Of a stretch of DNA of 64,000 nucleotides, positions 22,601 through 34,432 are shown piece by piece; position 1 is the first letter of the stretch, and every line of letters begins with the position of its first letter. The stretch covers positions 34,680,613 through 34,744,612 of the forward strand of contig OX439038.1 of the NCBI GenBank assembly GCA_949317995.1. The letters are read 5' to 3'. Source of the stretch: Acholoe squamosa. Lineage: Eukaryota; Annelida; Polychaeta; Phyllodocida; Polynoidae. The position numbers and the translations under genes are program-made. The notes beneath the pieces are model-generated. The model was not told the origin of the DNA. It saw only the letters and a list, made by a program, of their open reading frames with translations, and searched no databases.

Positions 22601-25600
22601 TGGGGGTCCAATGGGTCCCGGGTCGGATAAAATCACCTGGGGGGGTCAGGACAATGTATCCGAATATTTTTGACCCAGTCTGGGTGAGGTGACCTACTTC
22701 GGTGTATATGAGCCTATGAAGTTTTCTCTCCATAGGTATATAGCTGGGAGGGGTAGCGATCTATCTCTGGCTGGGGGGTCCAATGGGTCCGGGGTCGGAT
22801 AAAATCACCTGGGGGGGTGAGGACAATGTATCTGAATATTTTTGACCCAGTCTGGGTGAAGTGACCTACTTAAGTCTATATGAGCCTACGAAGTTTTCTC
22901 TCCATAGGTAGATCTATTGAAGGTCTAGGCTTCTATGTCTGGTTGGGGGGTCCAATGGGTCCGGGGTCGGACAAAATCACATGGGTGGATGAGGACCATA
23001 TATCAGGATATTTTTGACCAGGTTTGGGTGAGGTGACCTACTTCTGTGTATATGAGCCTACAAAGTTTTCTCTCCATAGGTAGATCTATTGAAGGTCTAG
23101 GCTTCTATCTATGGCTGAGGGTCCAATGGGTCCGGGGTCGGATAAAATCACCTCGGGGGGTGAGGACAATATATCGGAATATTTTTTACCCGGTTTGGGT
23201 GAGGTGATCTACTTCCGTGTATATGAGCCTACAAAGTTTTCTCTCCATAGGTATATAGCTGCGAGGGATAGCAATCTATCTCAGGCTGGGGGGTCCAATG
23301 GGTCCGGGGTCAGACAAAATCACCTGGGGGGGTCAGGACAATGTATCTGAATATTTTTTACCCGGTTTGGGTGAGGTGATCTACTTCCGTGTATATGAGC
23401 CTACAAAGTTTTCTCTCCATAGGTATATAGCTGGGAGGGGTAGCAATCTATCTCAGGCTGGGGGGTCCAATTGGTCCGGGGTCGGACAAAATCACCTGGG
23501 GGGGTCAGGACAATGTATCCGAATATTTTTGACCCAGTCTGGGTGAGGTGACCTACTTCCGTGTATATGAGCCTACGAAGTTTTCTCTCCATAGGTATAT
23601 AGCTGGGAGGGGTAGCAATCTATGTCAGGCTGGGGGGTACAATGGGTCCGGGGTCGGACAAAATCACATGGGTGGATGAGGACCATATATCAGAATATTT
23701 TTGACCAGGTTTGGGTGAGGTGACCTACTTCCGTGTATATGAGCCTACGAAGTTTTCTCTCCAGAGGTAGATCTATTATAGGTCTAGGCTTCTATCTATG
23801 GCTGAGGGTCCAATGGGTCCGGGGTCGGATAAAATCACCTGGGGGGGTGAGGACAATATATCGGAATATTTTTTACCCAGTTTGGGTGAGGTGATCTACT
23901 TCCGTGTATATGAGCCTACAAAGTTTTCTCTCCATAGGTATATAGCTGGGAGGGGTAGCAATCTATCTCAGGCTGGGGGGTCCAATTGGTCCGGGGTCGG
24001 ACAAAATCACCTGGGGGGGTCAGGACAATGTATCCGAATATTTTTGACCCAGTCTGGTTGAGGTGACCTACTTCCGTGTATATGAGCCTATGAAGTTTTC
24101 TCTCCATAGGTATATAGCTGGGAGGGGTAGCGATCTATCTCTGGCTGGGGGGTCCAATGGGTCCGGGGTCGGATAAAATCACCTGGGGGGGGTGAGGACA
24201 ATGTATCTGAATATTTTTGACCCAGTCTGGGTGAAGTGACCTACTTAAGTCTATATGAGCCTACGAAGTTTTCTCTCCATAGGTAGATCTATTGAAGGTC
24301 TAGGCTTCTATGTCTGGTTGGAGGGTCCAATGGGTCCGGGGTCGGACAAAATCACATGGGTGGATGAGGACCATATATCAGGATATTTTTGACCAGGTTT
24401 GGGTGAGGTGACCTACTTCTGTGTATATGAGCCTACAAAGTTTTCTCTCCATAGGTAGATCTATTGAAGGTCTAGGCTTCTATCTATGGCTGGGGGTCCA
24501 ATGGGTCCGGGGTCGGATAAAATCACCTGGGGGGGTGTATATGAGCCTACAAAGTTTTCTCTCCATAGGTATATAGCTGGGCGGGGTAGCAATCTATCTC
24601 ATGCTGGGTGGTCCAATGGGTCCGGGGTCGGACAAAATCACATGGGTGGATGAGGACCATATATCAGAATATTTTTGACCAGGTTTGGGTGAGGTGACCT
24701 ACTTCCGTGTATATGAGCCTACGAAGTTTTCTCTCCATAGGTAGATCTATTATAGGTCTAGGCTTCTATCTATGGCTGAGGGTCCAATGGGTCCGGGGTC
24801 GGATAAAATCACCTCGGGGGGGTGAGGACAATATATCGGAATATTTTTTACCCGGTTTGGGTGAGGTGATCTACTTCCGTGTATATGAGCCTACAAAGTT
24901 TTCTCTCCATAGGTATATAGCTGCGAGGGATAGCAATCTATCTCAGGCTGGGGGGTCCAATGGGTCCGGGGTCAGACAAAATCACCTGGGGGGGTCAGGA
25001 CAATGTATCTGAATATTTTTTACCCGGTTTGGGTGAGGTGATCTACTTCCGTGTATATGAGCCTACAAAGTTTTCTCTCCATAGGTATATAGCTGGGAGG
25101 GGTAGCAATCTATCTCAGGCTGGGGGGTCCAATTGGTCCGGGGTCGGACAAAATCACCTGGGGGGGTCAGGACAATGTATCCGAATATTTTTGACCCAGT
25201 CTGGGTGAGGTGACCTACTTCCGTGTATATGAGCCTACGAAGTTTTCTCTCCATAGGTATATAGCTGGGAGGGGTAGCAATCTATGTCAGGCTGGGGGGT
25301 CCAATGGGTCCAGGGTCGGACAAAATCACATGGGTGGATGAGGACCATATATCAGAATATTTTTGACCAGGTTTGGGTGAGGTGACCTACTTCCGTGTAT
25401 ATGAGCCTACGAAGTTTTCTCTCCAGAGGTAGATCTATTATAGGTCTAGGCTTCTATCTATGGCTGAGGGTCCAATGGGTCCGGGGTCGGATAAAATCAC
25501 CTGGGGGGGTGAGGACAATATATCGGAATATTTTTTACCCGGTTTGGGTGAGGTGATCTACTTCCGTGTATATGAGCCTACAAAGTTTTCTCTCCATAGG

Positions 25601-26262
25601 TATATAGCTGGGAGGGGTAGCAATCTATCTCAGGCTGGGGGGTCCAATTGGTCCGGGGTCGGACAAAATCACCTGGGGGGGTCAGGACAATGTATCCGAA
25701 TATTTTTGACCCAGTCTGGGTGAGGTGACCTACTTCCGTGTATATGAGCCTACGAAGTTTTCTCTCCATAGGTATATAGCTGGGAGGGATAGCAATCTAT
25801 CTCAGGCTGGGGGGTCCAATAGGTCCGGGGTCGGATAAAATCACCTGGGGGGTGAGGACAATGTTACTGAATATTTTTGACCCTGTCTGGGTGAGGTGAC
25901 CTACTTCCGTGTATATGAGCCTACGAGTTTTTCTCTCCATAGTTATATAGCTGGGAGGGGTAGCAATCTATCTCTGGCTGGGGGGTCCAATGGGTCCGGG
26001 GTCGGATAAAATCACCTGGGGGGGTCAGGACAATGTATCTGAATACTTTTGACCAAGTCTGGGTGAAGTGACCTACTTACGTCTATATGAGCCTACGAAG
26101 TTTTCTCTCCATAGGTATATCTAGGGTAGGTCTAGGCTTCTATGTCTGGTTTGGGGTACCAATGGTAGGTTGATCTAGACATCTATCTATCGCTTGAGGG
26201 GTCCAATGGGTCCGGTGTCCGAAAAAAAAATCACCTGAAGGGGTCGGGGCAATGTTGACGAA
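16636..26262 (-). repeat. ~172-bp satellite array 2, inverted, with higher-order repeats (about 56 monomers)
   Basis: Monomers are the reverse complement of those in array 1, marked here by GGTGAGGTGACCTACTTCC, TATGAGCCTACGAAG, TTTTCTCTCCATAGGTA and GGTCCAATGGGTCCGGGGTC. Two main subtypes alternate (ATAGGTAGATCTATTGAAGG and ATAGGTATATAGCTGGGAGG). The diagnostic variant ATCACCTCGGGGGG recurs near 17.48, 19.37, 21.60, 23.15 and 24.81 kb, showing longer blocks of 9-13 monomers duplicated together. One monomer is truncated near 24535. The 60-100-codon open frames repeated through the array are by-products of the period and are not genes. Confidence 0.93.
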
Positions 26263-26279
26263 CACTTTTGACCTACCGC

Positions 26280-26462
26280 ACTAGATCTATAGCAGCGGTC
26301 AGAAAAAGGAAGGAAAATTTTCTAACCCCCCCAAAGAGGGACCTAAATTTTTCATCCAATTTCCATGCCCCCCCCCCTCAGGACCGGTCTGAAAATTTTA
26401 TTCCCGCCTCCCTCAACCCCCCTTCCCCACTCTGTTGGCGTTGATAAAAAATTAACACTCCC
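26280..26462. mobile_element. Decayed G/C-run MITE fragment
   Basis: Alternating T-runs and C-runs ending in AAAAAATTAACACTCCCTAA, resembling the right terminus of the TTA-flanked family at 37814-38126. The left end is not recognisable. Confidence 0.45.
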
Positions 26463-26874
26463 TAATACTGTAGGCCTACTAACACCATGACCATTCATGT
26501 CAATGCTTTCCAAATACTTCCCCTTTTTGCAAAAACGTAGATTTTCCAATTGTGAAACAACTGAATTTCTATACACCCAATACCCGGTACCCCCTGTTGG
26601 TACCGAGGGTACAGATACGTCTGTGTTGCGCAGATAGTCCCTGACGTTCACCATTTTAAGTTGGGAGTGACCCCCCTGTGTATTAGTTCCCAGCTGAGCC
26701 ACCGTGCGCGCCACTGCAGCGCAACTTTGTAGGACTCAATAGACGACAGCCCCTTTGCTAGACTCGTACCCGCCCCACTACGCTACTCTTCGGACCTATT
26801 CGGAAATTGCGCATCCCGCGGTGCCCCTATTATCGCCCGCGCTCAGGAGGGTAGACGGGGAGGGTACAGTTACG
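26463..26874. other. Gene-free interval
   Basis: Mixed-composition, non-coding sequence between the MITE fragment and the duplicated 459-bp element. No domain-bearing frame. Confidence 0.4.
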
Positions 26875-27333
26875 GGTCTCACAGAAGGAATTGGTTCCGC
26901 ACTATAATTTAAAGTAGCGCGAAACACGATAGCACCCATTGGAACATGTTCATTTTCTAAAAATCACCCCAGAATTAATAGATACATCTTTCCTTCATAA
27001 TATAGGCTGACTTAAAATATGAATTGACCACGAAAATTTTGAGCACTGGACTATCGCGTAAAAACACCCTGATTCTGCCTAAATCTGCACTGAATAAAAT
27101 GTCGATTCACTATTTCCAATCTAACCTTTGAAAAAATGGGTAAGCACTTTGAGAAATGCCCTCCTGGTATTTTATCCAAAGCAGCAAATGTTCAACAACA
27201 TGTGTAGTGGTTTTATATTTATTGGCATTATTTTCAACATGGTTATTGACCATTCAGTGTGCCTGCAGTATTCACTTCTGACCACAATCGTATATGACTT
27301 CCGGTTTTCTGCGGGATTTCCTTCACTGAGACC
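26875..27333 (+). mobile_element. 459-bp inverted-terminus element, copy 1
   Basis: Ends GGTCTCACAGAAGGAA and, complementing the right end, GGTCTCAGTGAAGGAA: a 16-bp terminal inverted repeat with two mismatches. Nearly identical in sequence and equal in length to 28249-28707. A 70-80-codon frame shared by both copies has no recognisable domain and is not called as a gene. Target duplication is not clear for this copy. Confidence 0.65.
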
Positions 27334-28248
27334 TACTATTAATGGGCTGTGTGCATGTCTTGTCTATAATTGAGATTTTTATAATCCAATAGATGTTTTT
27401 ACACAGGCCCCTAGGTTTTATGCTCCTTGGACCACTCTATCTCATGATATAGGGTGCCTTTCGGGCCAAGTTATACCCAAAATCAGCCTGATTTCTATGT
27501 CTCTGTCCGAGGACACCGCCCTCTTCATCTTTGAGTCATTTTCATGACAAGCAGTGCCTCTAGGACCATCAAATTTGGCATGGATATTCTTTTGATCTTG
27601 CTCTATATGGTGTAAGTGTCCTTGTTGTAGTTTACTGTGGATATAATTGACAAATTATGAAAAATTGTAGAAAAATACATAAAAATCACTGCAAAAAGTA
27701 CACAATATTCACATGCCATGCCTGGGAAGATTTATGAGAGTACATAACATGGATACTGTGTTATACAATACTACATTTCTAGATGATTTCAAAGAAATGT
27801 CCCAAAATATTATACCCTGGATAGTTTCCTTGAAGCGGTAGATATACCATTTGCGGTGTCAGTGCCTAACTTAACTAATACAGATGATATGTCAAAGCGC
27901 AAAAATAACCCCTCTCTGTACTACCTAGACTAGCTGCAAGTGGCCAATACTACACAGATATGATATGCATACCCTGTTAAGAATAAGGTAAAAAATAAAT
28001 CGGGCCTATCAAAATAATCTGCACTAAGCCAGTGGGCCTAGACTGAAATGAACCTGCAGCGCGGCCTGCAGACCACTCCGACAGCAATATAAACATGATT
28101 TTTCCTTGATTTTGGACACATTTTAGAGACCTATGAACATATTTTCCATAGAATTTGGCAAAACCAATCCTTCTCTAAATAATTAATATAGAAAAGAACT
28201 GATTTGAAGGGTTTTTTCCTTCTTCATGCTTATCCCCCATATGCTTTA
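27334..28248. other. Gene-free spacer between duplicated elements
   Basis: AT-rich, non-coding 915 bp. It does not show primer-binding or polypurine features, which argues against reading the flanking copies as LTRs. Confidence 0.4.
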
Positions 28249-28707
28249 GGTCTCACAGAAGGAATTGGTTCCGCACTATAATTTAATGTAGCGCGAAACG
28301 CGATAGCACCCATTGGAACATGTTCATTTTCTAAAAATCACCCCAGAATTAATAGATACATCTTTCCTTCATAATATAGGCTGACTTAAAATATGAATTG
28401 ACCACGAAAATTTTGAGCACTGGACTATCGCGTAAAAACACCCTGATTCTGCCTAAATCTGCACTGAATAAAATGTAGATTCACTATTTCCAATCTAACC
28501 TTTGAAAAAATGGGTAAGCACTTTGAGAAATGCCCTCCTGGTATTTTATCCAAAGCAGCAAATGTTCAACAACATGTGTAGTGGTTTTATATTTATTGGC
28601 ATTATTTTCAACATGGTTATTGACCATTCAGTGTGCCTGCAGTATTCACTTCTGACCACAATCGTATATGACTTCCGGTTTTCTGCGGGATTTCCTTCAC
28701 TGAGACC
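28249..28707 (+). mobile_element. 459-bp inverted-terminus element, copy 2
   Basis: Second copy of 26875-27333, differing at only a few positions. TA directly precedes and follows it (28247-28248, 28708-28709), consistent with a TA target duplication of the Tc1/mariner kind. Non-autonomous. Confidence 0.65.
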
Positions 28708-30388
28708 TACGGTACGGTAGCGCGTCAGTGCGCCGTGCAGACTGCCTTCTGTAGGCATGGCAGCTTAATTTTTAAAATCGGCCAATACACTATTGTAATA
28801 CACCAAAATGTAGGTTTTGGTCCCAAGAAGCAATATCCAGCATCAGATTTTAGAAAAACATTATTTAGGGGGGGTGTTGCTATGAAAATGATACATGCGA
28901 ATTTAAGCGAAATTGGTGATTTTCGATGCTAGATGACCCCAGGTGAATAACTCCTGAAATAATTGTCGTAGGCACCCAATTTTTTTTTTTAGATTGAAGC
29001 TAACATCACCCTGAAGCTATAGAAACAGTTTTTACAGAGCTGTATAGTGTATTCTCCTTGCAGATCTACAATGAAGTTATCAACCAATGAAAAAAAAAAA
29101 AAATTTTTCATATTTCAAAAAAATCTTTAAACAACTCTGCTTATCTCTTTATAGGTTCACAGATACCGGTACTTTGTATTCCAGCAGACCAGCACAGCTG
29201 TCTTAACAAAACTTGTTTAAAGCAATCCCGGTTGACAAATATAGCACCTCCAAGATATCCAAATGAAACAATAAATCAGTGCTTGACGCACACTATGAAC
29301 CTGACCTGCAATCTACTTTGTCATGAGGGATCAAACCAGGGATCAAGGGCCGAATTCATGATGATTGTTTGAGAGATTCATAGTACCATCAACATGTTGC
29401 TTTACAATAATGTTCAACAATAATATCATGAGTAAATAATCCCCCCCACCCCCTAGGATATCGACAAATACTGGTCCCCTTCTACATGAACCTGGTGGCC
29501 TAAACAATCACAAGGTCTAGAGTCTAATGCATGCTAATCCATATACCCCTTGACAGCTATTAATACATTAGTCAATTTAGTGCATCATACTTCTTTGTCA
29601 ATATGATGCACCAAGGAAGCATTGGTAAGTTGCTCACCAGCATGTCATTGATGCATCATACAGACCCTATGGTTGATGAGTTCACTCAGCCAGGATTCAA
29701 CTCAGTAGAGATGAGTAACTCAAACAGGTGTGTACAATGTATTCCAACATCATGCAGACCAATGGGCATGATGTATCAATACATAATGAAAAATTCCCAT
29801 TGATTCACTTGATATACCGAATGCACCCTGACCCAATAGCCTCAAATCTCATTTGCTCAAATGTTGGAACGGTGCACCATTGCACAGTTGGCAAGTAGAC
29901 TTGCTAGGACTGCATTGATGCATCATGACAACCAACGAACATAGAAAGGTTTTCCTGTGTGGGTTTACATGCAAAAATGATGTATTTAACCCCACCCATG
30001 GCCCTAGATGTAATGTGGTAATGGAATATTGATATAACAGTGTAAGTTATGCTGTGTTTTGGTACTTTGTAAGCTGAAAAAGATTAGAAACTTGCATTTG
30101 TTTGGCTGGTTCTGGGGCCAGCCCCACTTCCACTCCCCAGTCAGGACTGTCACTTTGACAGTCAGGTGGGAGGGGCTAGCCTAATGTGTATGTGAATGTA
30201 CATGTACATATTAAGGGAGGGGGGTCATTTTTTTCATTGGCTGGGGGAACTTGTTAGCATAGAATCCAATGGTGGAAGGTGGAGTTATTAACAGGGAAAC
30301 TTCCATAGATATCCTAGATGAACATGCCATGCCTACTTTCTCCATTTTGTTCAAAATAAATAAGAATCCATTGATTTTCCATAGCTGA
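28708..30388. other. Gene-free interval
   Basis: Non-coding, moderately AT-rich. Contains A-runs near 29089-29101 and scattered TGATGCATCAT-type words around 29580-29940. No recognised gene or element. Confidence 0.4.
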
Positions 30389-30868
30389 TGCGCAGAAACA
30401 TCCACCCAACACTCTCTGCCTAACCCGAACATCCACCCAACACTCCCCGCCTAACCCGAACATCCACCTAACACTCCCCGCCCAACCCGAACATCCACCC
30501 AACACTCCCCGCCCAACCCGAACATCCACCCAACACTCTCCGCCTAACCCAAACATCCACCCAACACTCCCCGCCTAACCTGAACATCCACCGAACAAGA
30601 ATCGATTCAAGAGTTAAGGGGAGGGGGGACATAAAAAAAATCAGACCCCTCCTGATCTGCAGGCTGGATCAGGGTGATGGGGGTCTAAAAAAATTTGAAG
30701 GTTCTAAGGGAGTGATCATTATCTAACAACTTAGTGACGAAAATCATGCGCAAACGTGCCCTTTTAATAGTAAATGCGCAAGGTTTTCCACTGAAAACAG
30801 GTGAAATTATTTTGACCCCCCCATCAGAGGGGTTGAAAATATTCTACTTGGGGGTTTGAGGGGGTTTG
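30389..30868 (-). repeat. Left arm of a large inverted repeat (31-bp minisatellite plus G/C-run MITE part)
   Basis: Starts with ~6 units of the 31-bp minisatellite in complementary orientation (30390-30595), then ATCGATTCAAGAGTTAAGG, a CAGACCCCTCCTGATCTGCA block and CACTGAAAACAGGTGAAAT. All of these recur in reverse order at about 31555-32045. The MITE terminus AAGGGAGTGATCATTATC is at 30703. Confidence 0.75.
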
Positions 30869-31289
30869 TGTAGCTCCTAGACCACTTGCAACCTTCCATG
30901 TGACCCTGTAGATTACTTGGTATATCCCACCTGACCCCCTAGGTATCAGAATGATTAGTAGGAGTGTTTCAATAGTCCCAGAATATTTTTTGTTCAAAAC
31001 ATAAATTCAGTGGACGTTTATGGGGGTGAAGGGGTCCTGATGTGTATTCATGCGCTGATCAGGCCTCACTATGCAAAAATCACTACCTGGTTACCATGGC
31101 AATTTGAGTAAAATCTAGCCTGACTATGTTTATGTGGACCTATCTTATTTTTTTCTCCATTTCATAAGCTAAAATATGGTGTAGGTTGCTAAGCACTGTG
31201 AGAATTTTAAGTATTTTTAATATCAGGTCAAAGGTGGAAGACATCTGATTTTTGGATGGCCACAAGGCTTTTAGGGTGGTGACCCCTTA

Positions 31290-31710
31290 AGGGAGTGGCC
31301 ATTATTTATCAACAGGGGGCGGTGGGTTTTTGCGCTGATGCGCAGAAATTTTTTACTACCCCCCCCCTCGACGGTAGTCAAAATTTTTTGGGCCCCCCCA
31401 AACCAGAGGCGCGGAAAATTTTCGCACCCCTCTTTGATCTAAAGTTGCGCGCTGGCTTTTTTGCTAAAAAGGGGGTATATTTTTTTATTCCCCCCCTCAA
31501 GAGTGGTCAAATTTTTTTTCGCCCCCCTCGGGAGGGGTCTGAATTTTTTACGCCCCCCTCAAACCCCCAAGTAGAATTTTTTCAACCCCTCTGATGGGGG
31601 GGTCAAAATAATTTCACCTGTTTTCAGTGGAAAACCTTGCGCATTTACTATTAAAAGGGCATGTTTGTGCACGATTTTCATCACTAAGTTTTTAGATAAT
31701 GATCACTCCC
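31290..31710 (+). mobile_element. G/C-run MITE, TTA-flanked
   Basis: Begins after TTA (31287-31289) with GGGAGTGGCCATTATTTATC and ends GATCACTCCC followed by TTA (31711-31713). The interior alternates T-runs and C-runs. It belongs to the family at 37814-38126 and lies within the spacer and right arm of the inverted repeat. Confidence 0.6.
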
Positions 31711-32045
31711 TTAGAACCTTCAAATTTTTTTAGACCCCCATCAGCCTGATCCAGCCTGCAGATCAGGAGGGGTCTGATTTTTTTATGTCCCCCTCCCCTT
31801 AACTCTTGAATCGATTCTTGTTCGGTGGATGTTCGGGTTAGGCGGAGAGACTTCGCTGGATGTTCGGGTTAGGCGGAGAGTGTATAATGGATGTTCAGGT
31901 TAGGCGGGGAGTGTTAGGTGGATGTTCGGGTTAGGCGGGGAGTGTTCAGTGGATGTTAAGGTTAGGCGGGGAGTGTTTGGTGGATGTAGGCCCACCGGGT
32001 GGGAGGGTCGGATGGATGTAGGGCTTAGACGGGGAGGGTCGGATG
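31555..32045 (+). repeat. Right arm of the large inverted repeat
   Basis: Mirror copy of 30389-30868: CTGTTTTCAGTGGAAAA, CCTGCAGATCAGGAGGGGTC, TCTTGAATCGATTCTTGTTC, then the 31-bp minisatellite in the forward orientation. A further direct copy of this arm follows at 32125-32630. Confidence 0.75.
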
Positions 32046-32124
32046 GATGTATGGGTAAGATAGGAATATATCCATGCAAATTCTAAATAGAAGTAGATCT
32101 ACTGGTAAACACTTTGACAGCAAT

Positions 32125-32630
32125 ATTTTTTTAGTCCCTCCCTCAAGAGTGGTCAAATTTTTTTTAGCCCCCCTCGGGAGGGGTCTGAATTTTTTATGCC
32201 CCCCTCAAACTCAATAGCCCCCCCAGGTAGAATTTTGTCAACCCCTCTGATCTGGGGGTCAAAATAATTTCACCTGTTTTCAGTGGAAAAGCTTGCACAT
32301 TTACTATCAAAAGGGCACGTTTGTGCGCGATTTTCGTCACTAAGTTGTTAGATAATGATCACTCCCTTAGAAGCTCCAAATTTTTTTAGACCCCATCCGC
32401 CTGATCCAGTCCCAGCCTGCAGATCAGGAGGGGTCTGATTTTTTTATGTCCCCCTCCACTTAACTCTTGAATCGATTCTTGTTCGGTGGATGTTCGGGTT
32501 AGGCGGGGAGTGTTGGGTGGATGTTCGGGTTAGGCGGGGAGTGTTCGGTGGATGTAGGCCTAACGGGTGGGAGGGTCGGATGGATGTAGGGGTTAGACGG
32601 GGAGGGTCGGATGGATGTACGGGTAAGATA
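32125..32630 (+). repeat. Direct second copy of the right arm
   Basis: Same order of blocks as 31500-32045 (C-run/T-run MITE part with CACTCCCTTA, the GATCAGGAGGGGTC block, ATCGATTCTTGTTCGG, then 31-bp units). The two copies form a ~630-bp tandem duplication. Confidence 0.75.
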
Positions 32631-32837
32631 GGATTATATCCATGCAAAATCTAAATAGAAGTACCGGTAAACACTTTGACAGCAATACTGCGAAAATCTA
32701 TGGCTAGAGGAAACAAAAATGCATTTCCGCGACTTTTTGACAGCATTCTACGTCATTTCCCCTTAATCCTATGACATTGAGACCATATTTTTTGGCATCT
32801 TCAGACAATTCCCTACAAGATACACTATTGACTTTTG

Positions 32838-33390
32838 GGGTGTTGGGTGGATGTTTGGGTTAGGCGGGGAGTGTTTGTGTGATGTTCGGGTTAGGCGGGG
32901 AGTGTTCGGTCAATGTTGGGGTTAGGCGGAGAGTGTTAGGTGGATGTTCGGGTTAGGCAGGGAGTGTTGGGTGGATGTTTGGGTTAGACGGGGAGTGTTG
33001 GGTGGATGTTCGAGTTAGGCAGGGAGTGTTGGGTGGATGTTCGGGTTAGGCGGGGAGTGTTGGGTGGATGTGCGTGTTAGGCAGGGAGTGTCGGGTGGAT
33101 GTTCGGGTTAGGCGGGGAGTTTTGGGTTGATGTTCGGGTTAGGGGGGGAGTGTTGGGTGGATGTTCGGGTTAGGCAGGCAGTGTTGGGTGGATGTTCGGG
33201 TTAGGCGGGCAGTGTTGGGTGGATGTTCGGGTTAGGCAGGCAGTGTTGGGTGGATGTTCGGGTTAGGCGGGCAGTGTTGGGTGGATGTTCGAGTTAGGCA
33301 GGGAGTGTCGGGTGGATGTTCGGGTTAGGCGGGGAGTGTTGGGTGGATGTTCGGGTTAGGCGGGGAGTGTTGGGTGGATGTTCGGGTTAA
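32838..33390 (+). repeat. 31-bp minisatellite, main array
   Basis: About 18 units of 31 bp containing GGATGTTCGGGTTAGGCGGG and GAGTGTTGGGT, with scattered substitutions. The same unit occurs in the three arms upstream, in reverse orientation at 30390-30595. Confidence 0.93.
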
Positions 33391-33394
33391 TAAT

Positions 33395-34432
33395 TCTGGG
33401 CACAAAAGGGACTGAGGTTACCTTTATTGGCAATTTTCTGCATATTACTTGTAGATTTTGTGATTAAAAAGAGGGGATGTGCACTTAGGTGCTTACTACA
33501 AAGGACTGGTATATCAATCTAGTATGTCTCTATGACATATGGATAAATAAGACATTATCTGTTGATCAAATCTTTATTTGAATCAGCAATAATAAGATAC
33601 TAAAAAGAGCACATACATGTACAAAATCATTCATAAATTCATTTATATTCACTTTTTTTTTCTACTAGCCCTGTCAAATATTGTTCATTTATATTCACAG
33701 ACTGGCGGGCCAGGCATAACAAAACCATTCTAAATTACAAAAAGTCTAGCATCATGGACATGCACTGAAAATATCAGCAAAAATATTGGGAAAAATTTAA
33801 TCAAAACCAATTCATATGATTTGATTTCATTGTTAATTACAGACCATCACATAACAGATTATCAAAATTTCAGTGTCAACAAAATATATGTTTATATAGT
33901 AACACAAATGGATGGTGTTTACACAAATTGCTACACTATATGAGACAGGCATATATACAAAGCTGAGCACATATATAGAGACACAAGGTATTACAGTAAT
34001 GATATCAATTATATTCCTATATGTTCTGTGTCTATAGACTCAAAAAATTGGCAGAAATTCTAAGTCAGACCCCCCCCTACATATGGTAAATTCTTTTCTC
34101 AGTGGATTTCCATATATCTCAAGAATGGTCTTTCTGAGCATCAAAAAACGCGGATTTCACACACATGGAGATTAAGTACTGTAATACCCGTGTATAAGGC
34201 GCACCCTGCGTATAGAGAAAATATAGAAAAAATCATAACTTCTGTTCCAATCAATGGATTTTCAAAATTCAAAGACCTATAACCTTCTCAGAGACTCCCC
34301 GTCCCTTCATATCTCATTGGTATCACTTTAAGAAAACATAGAACAGCAGTTTGGTTAACAGATTGCAAGATGAGTGTGACTCGGATGGTGGGGGTGTCCA
34401 TCCTCTGCCGACTTATACACCCCAGAATAAAC
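33395..34432. other. Gene-free interval downstream of the YqaJ-like gene
   Basis: AT-rich; could include the 3' UTR of the minus-strand gene ending at 34433. A fragment near 34180-34205 (TAATACCCGTGTATAAGGCG) resembles the terminus of the MITEs at 36360 and 53175. Confidence 0.4.

Noticed and set aside
17446-25769. Repeated 60-100-codon open frames across the satellite
   Set aside because: They recur with the monomer period on both strands, have no domain, and follow from the repeat sequence itself.
26875-28707. A pair of LTRs around a short retroelement
   Set aside because: The repeats have inverted termini, and the 915-bp interior lacks a primer-binding site, polypurine tract or coding sequence.
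32838-33390. Telomere-like array because of GGGTTAG in each unit
   Set aside because: The motif occurs once per 31-bp unit amid unrelated sequence; not a telomeric repeat.
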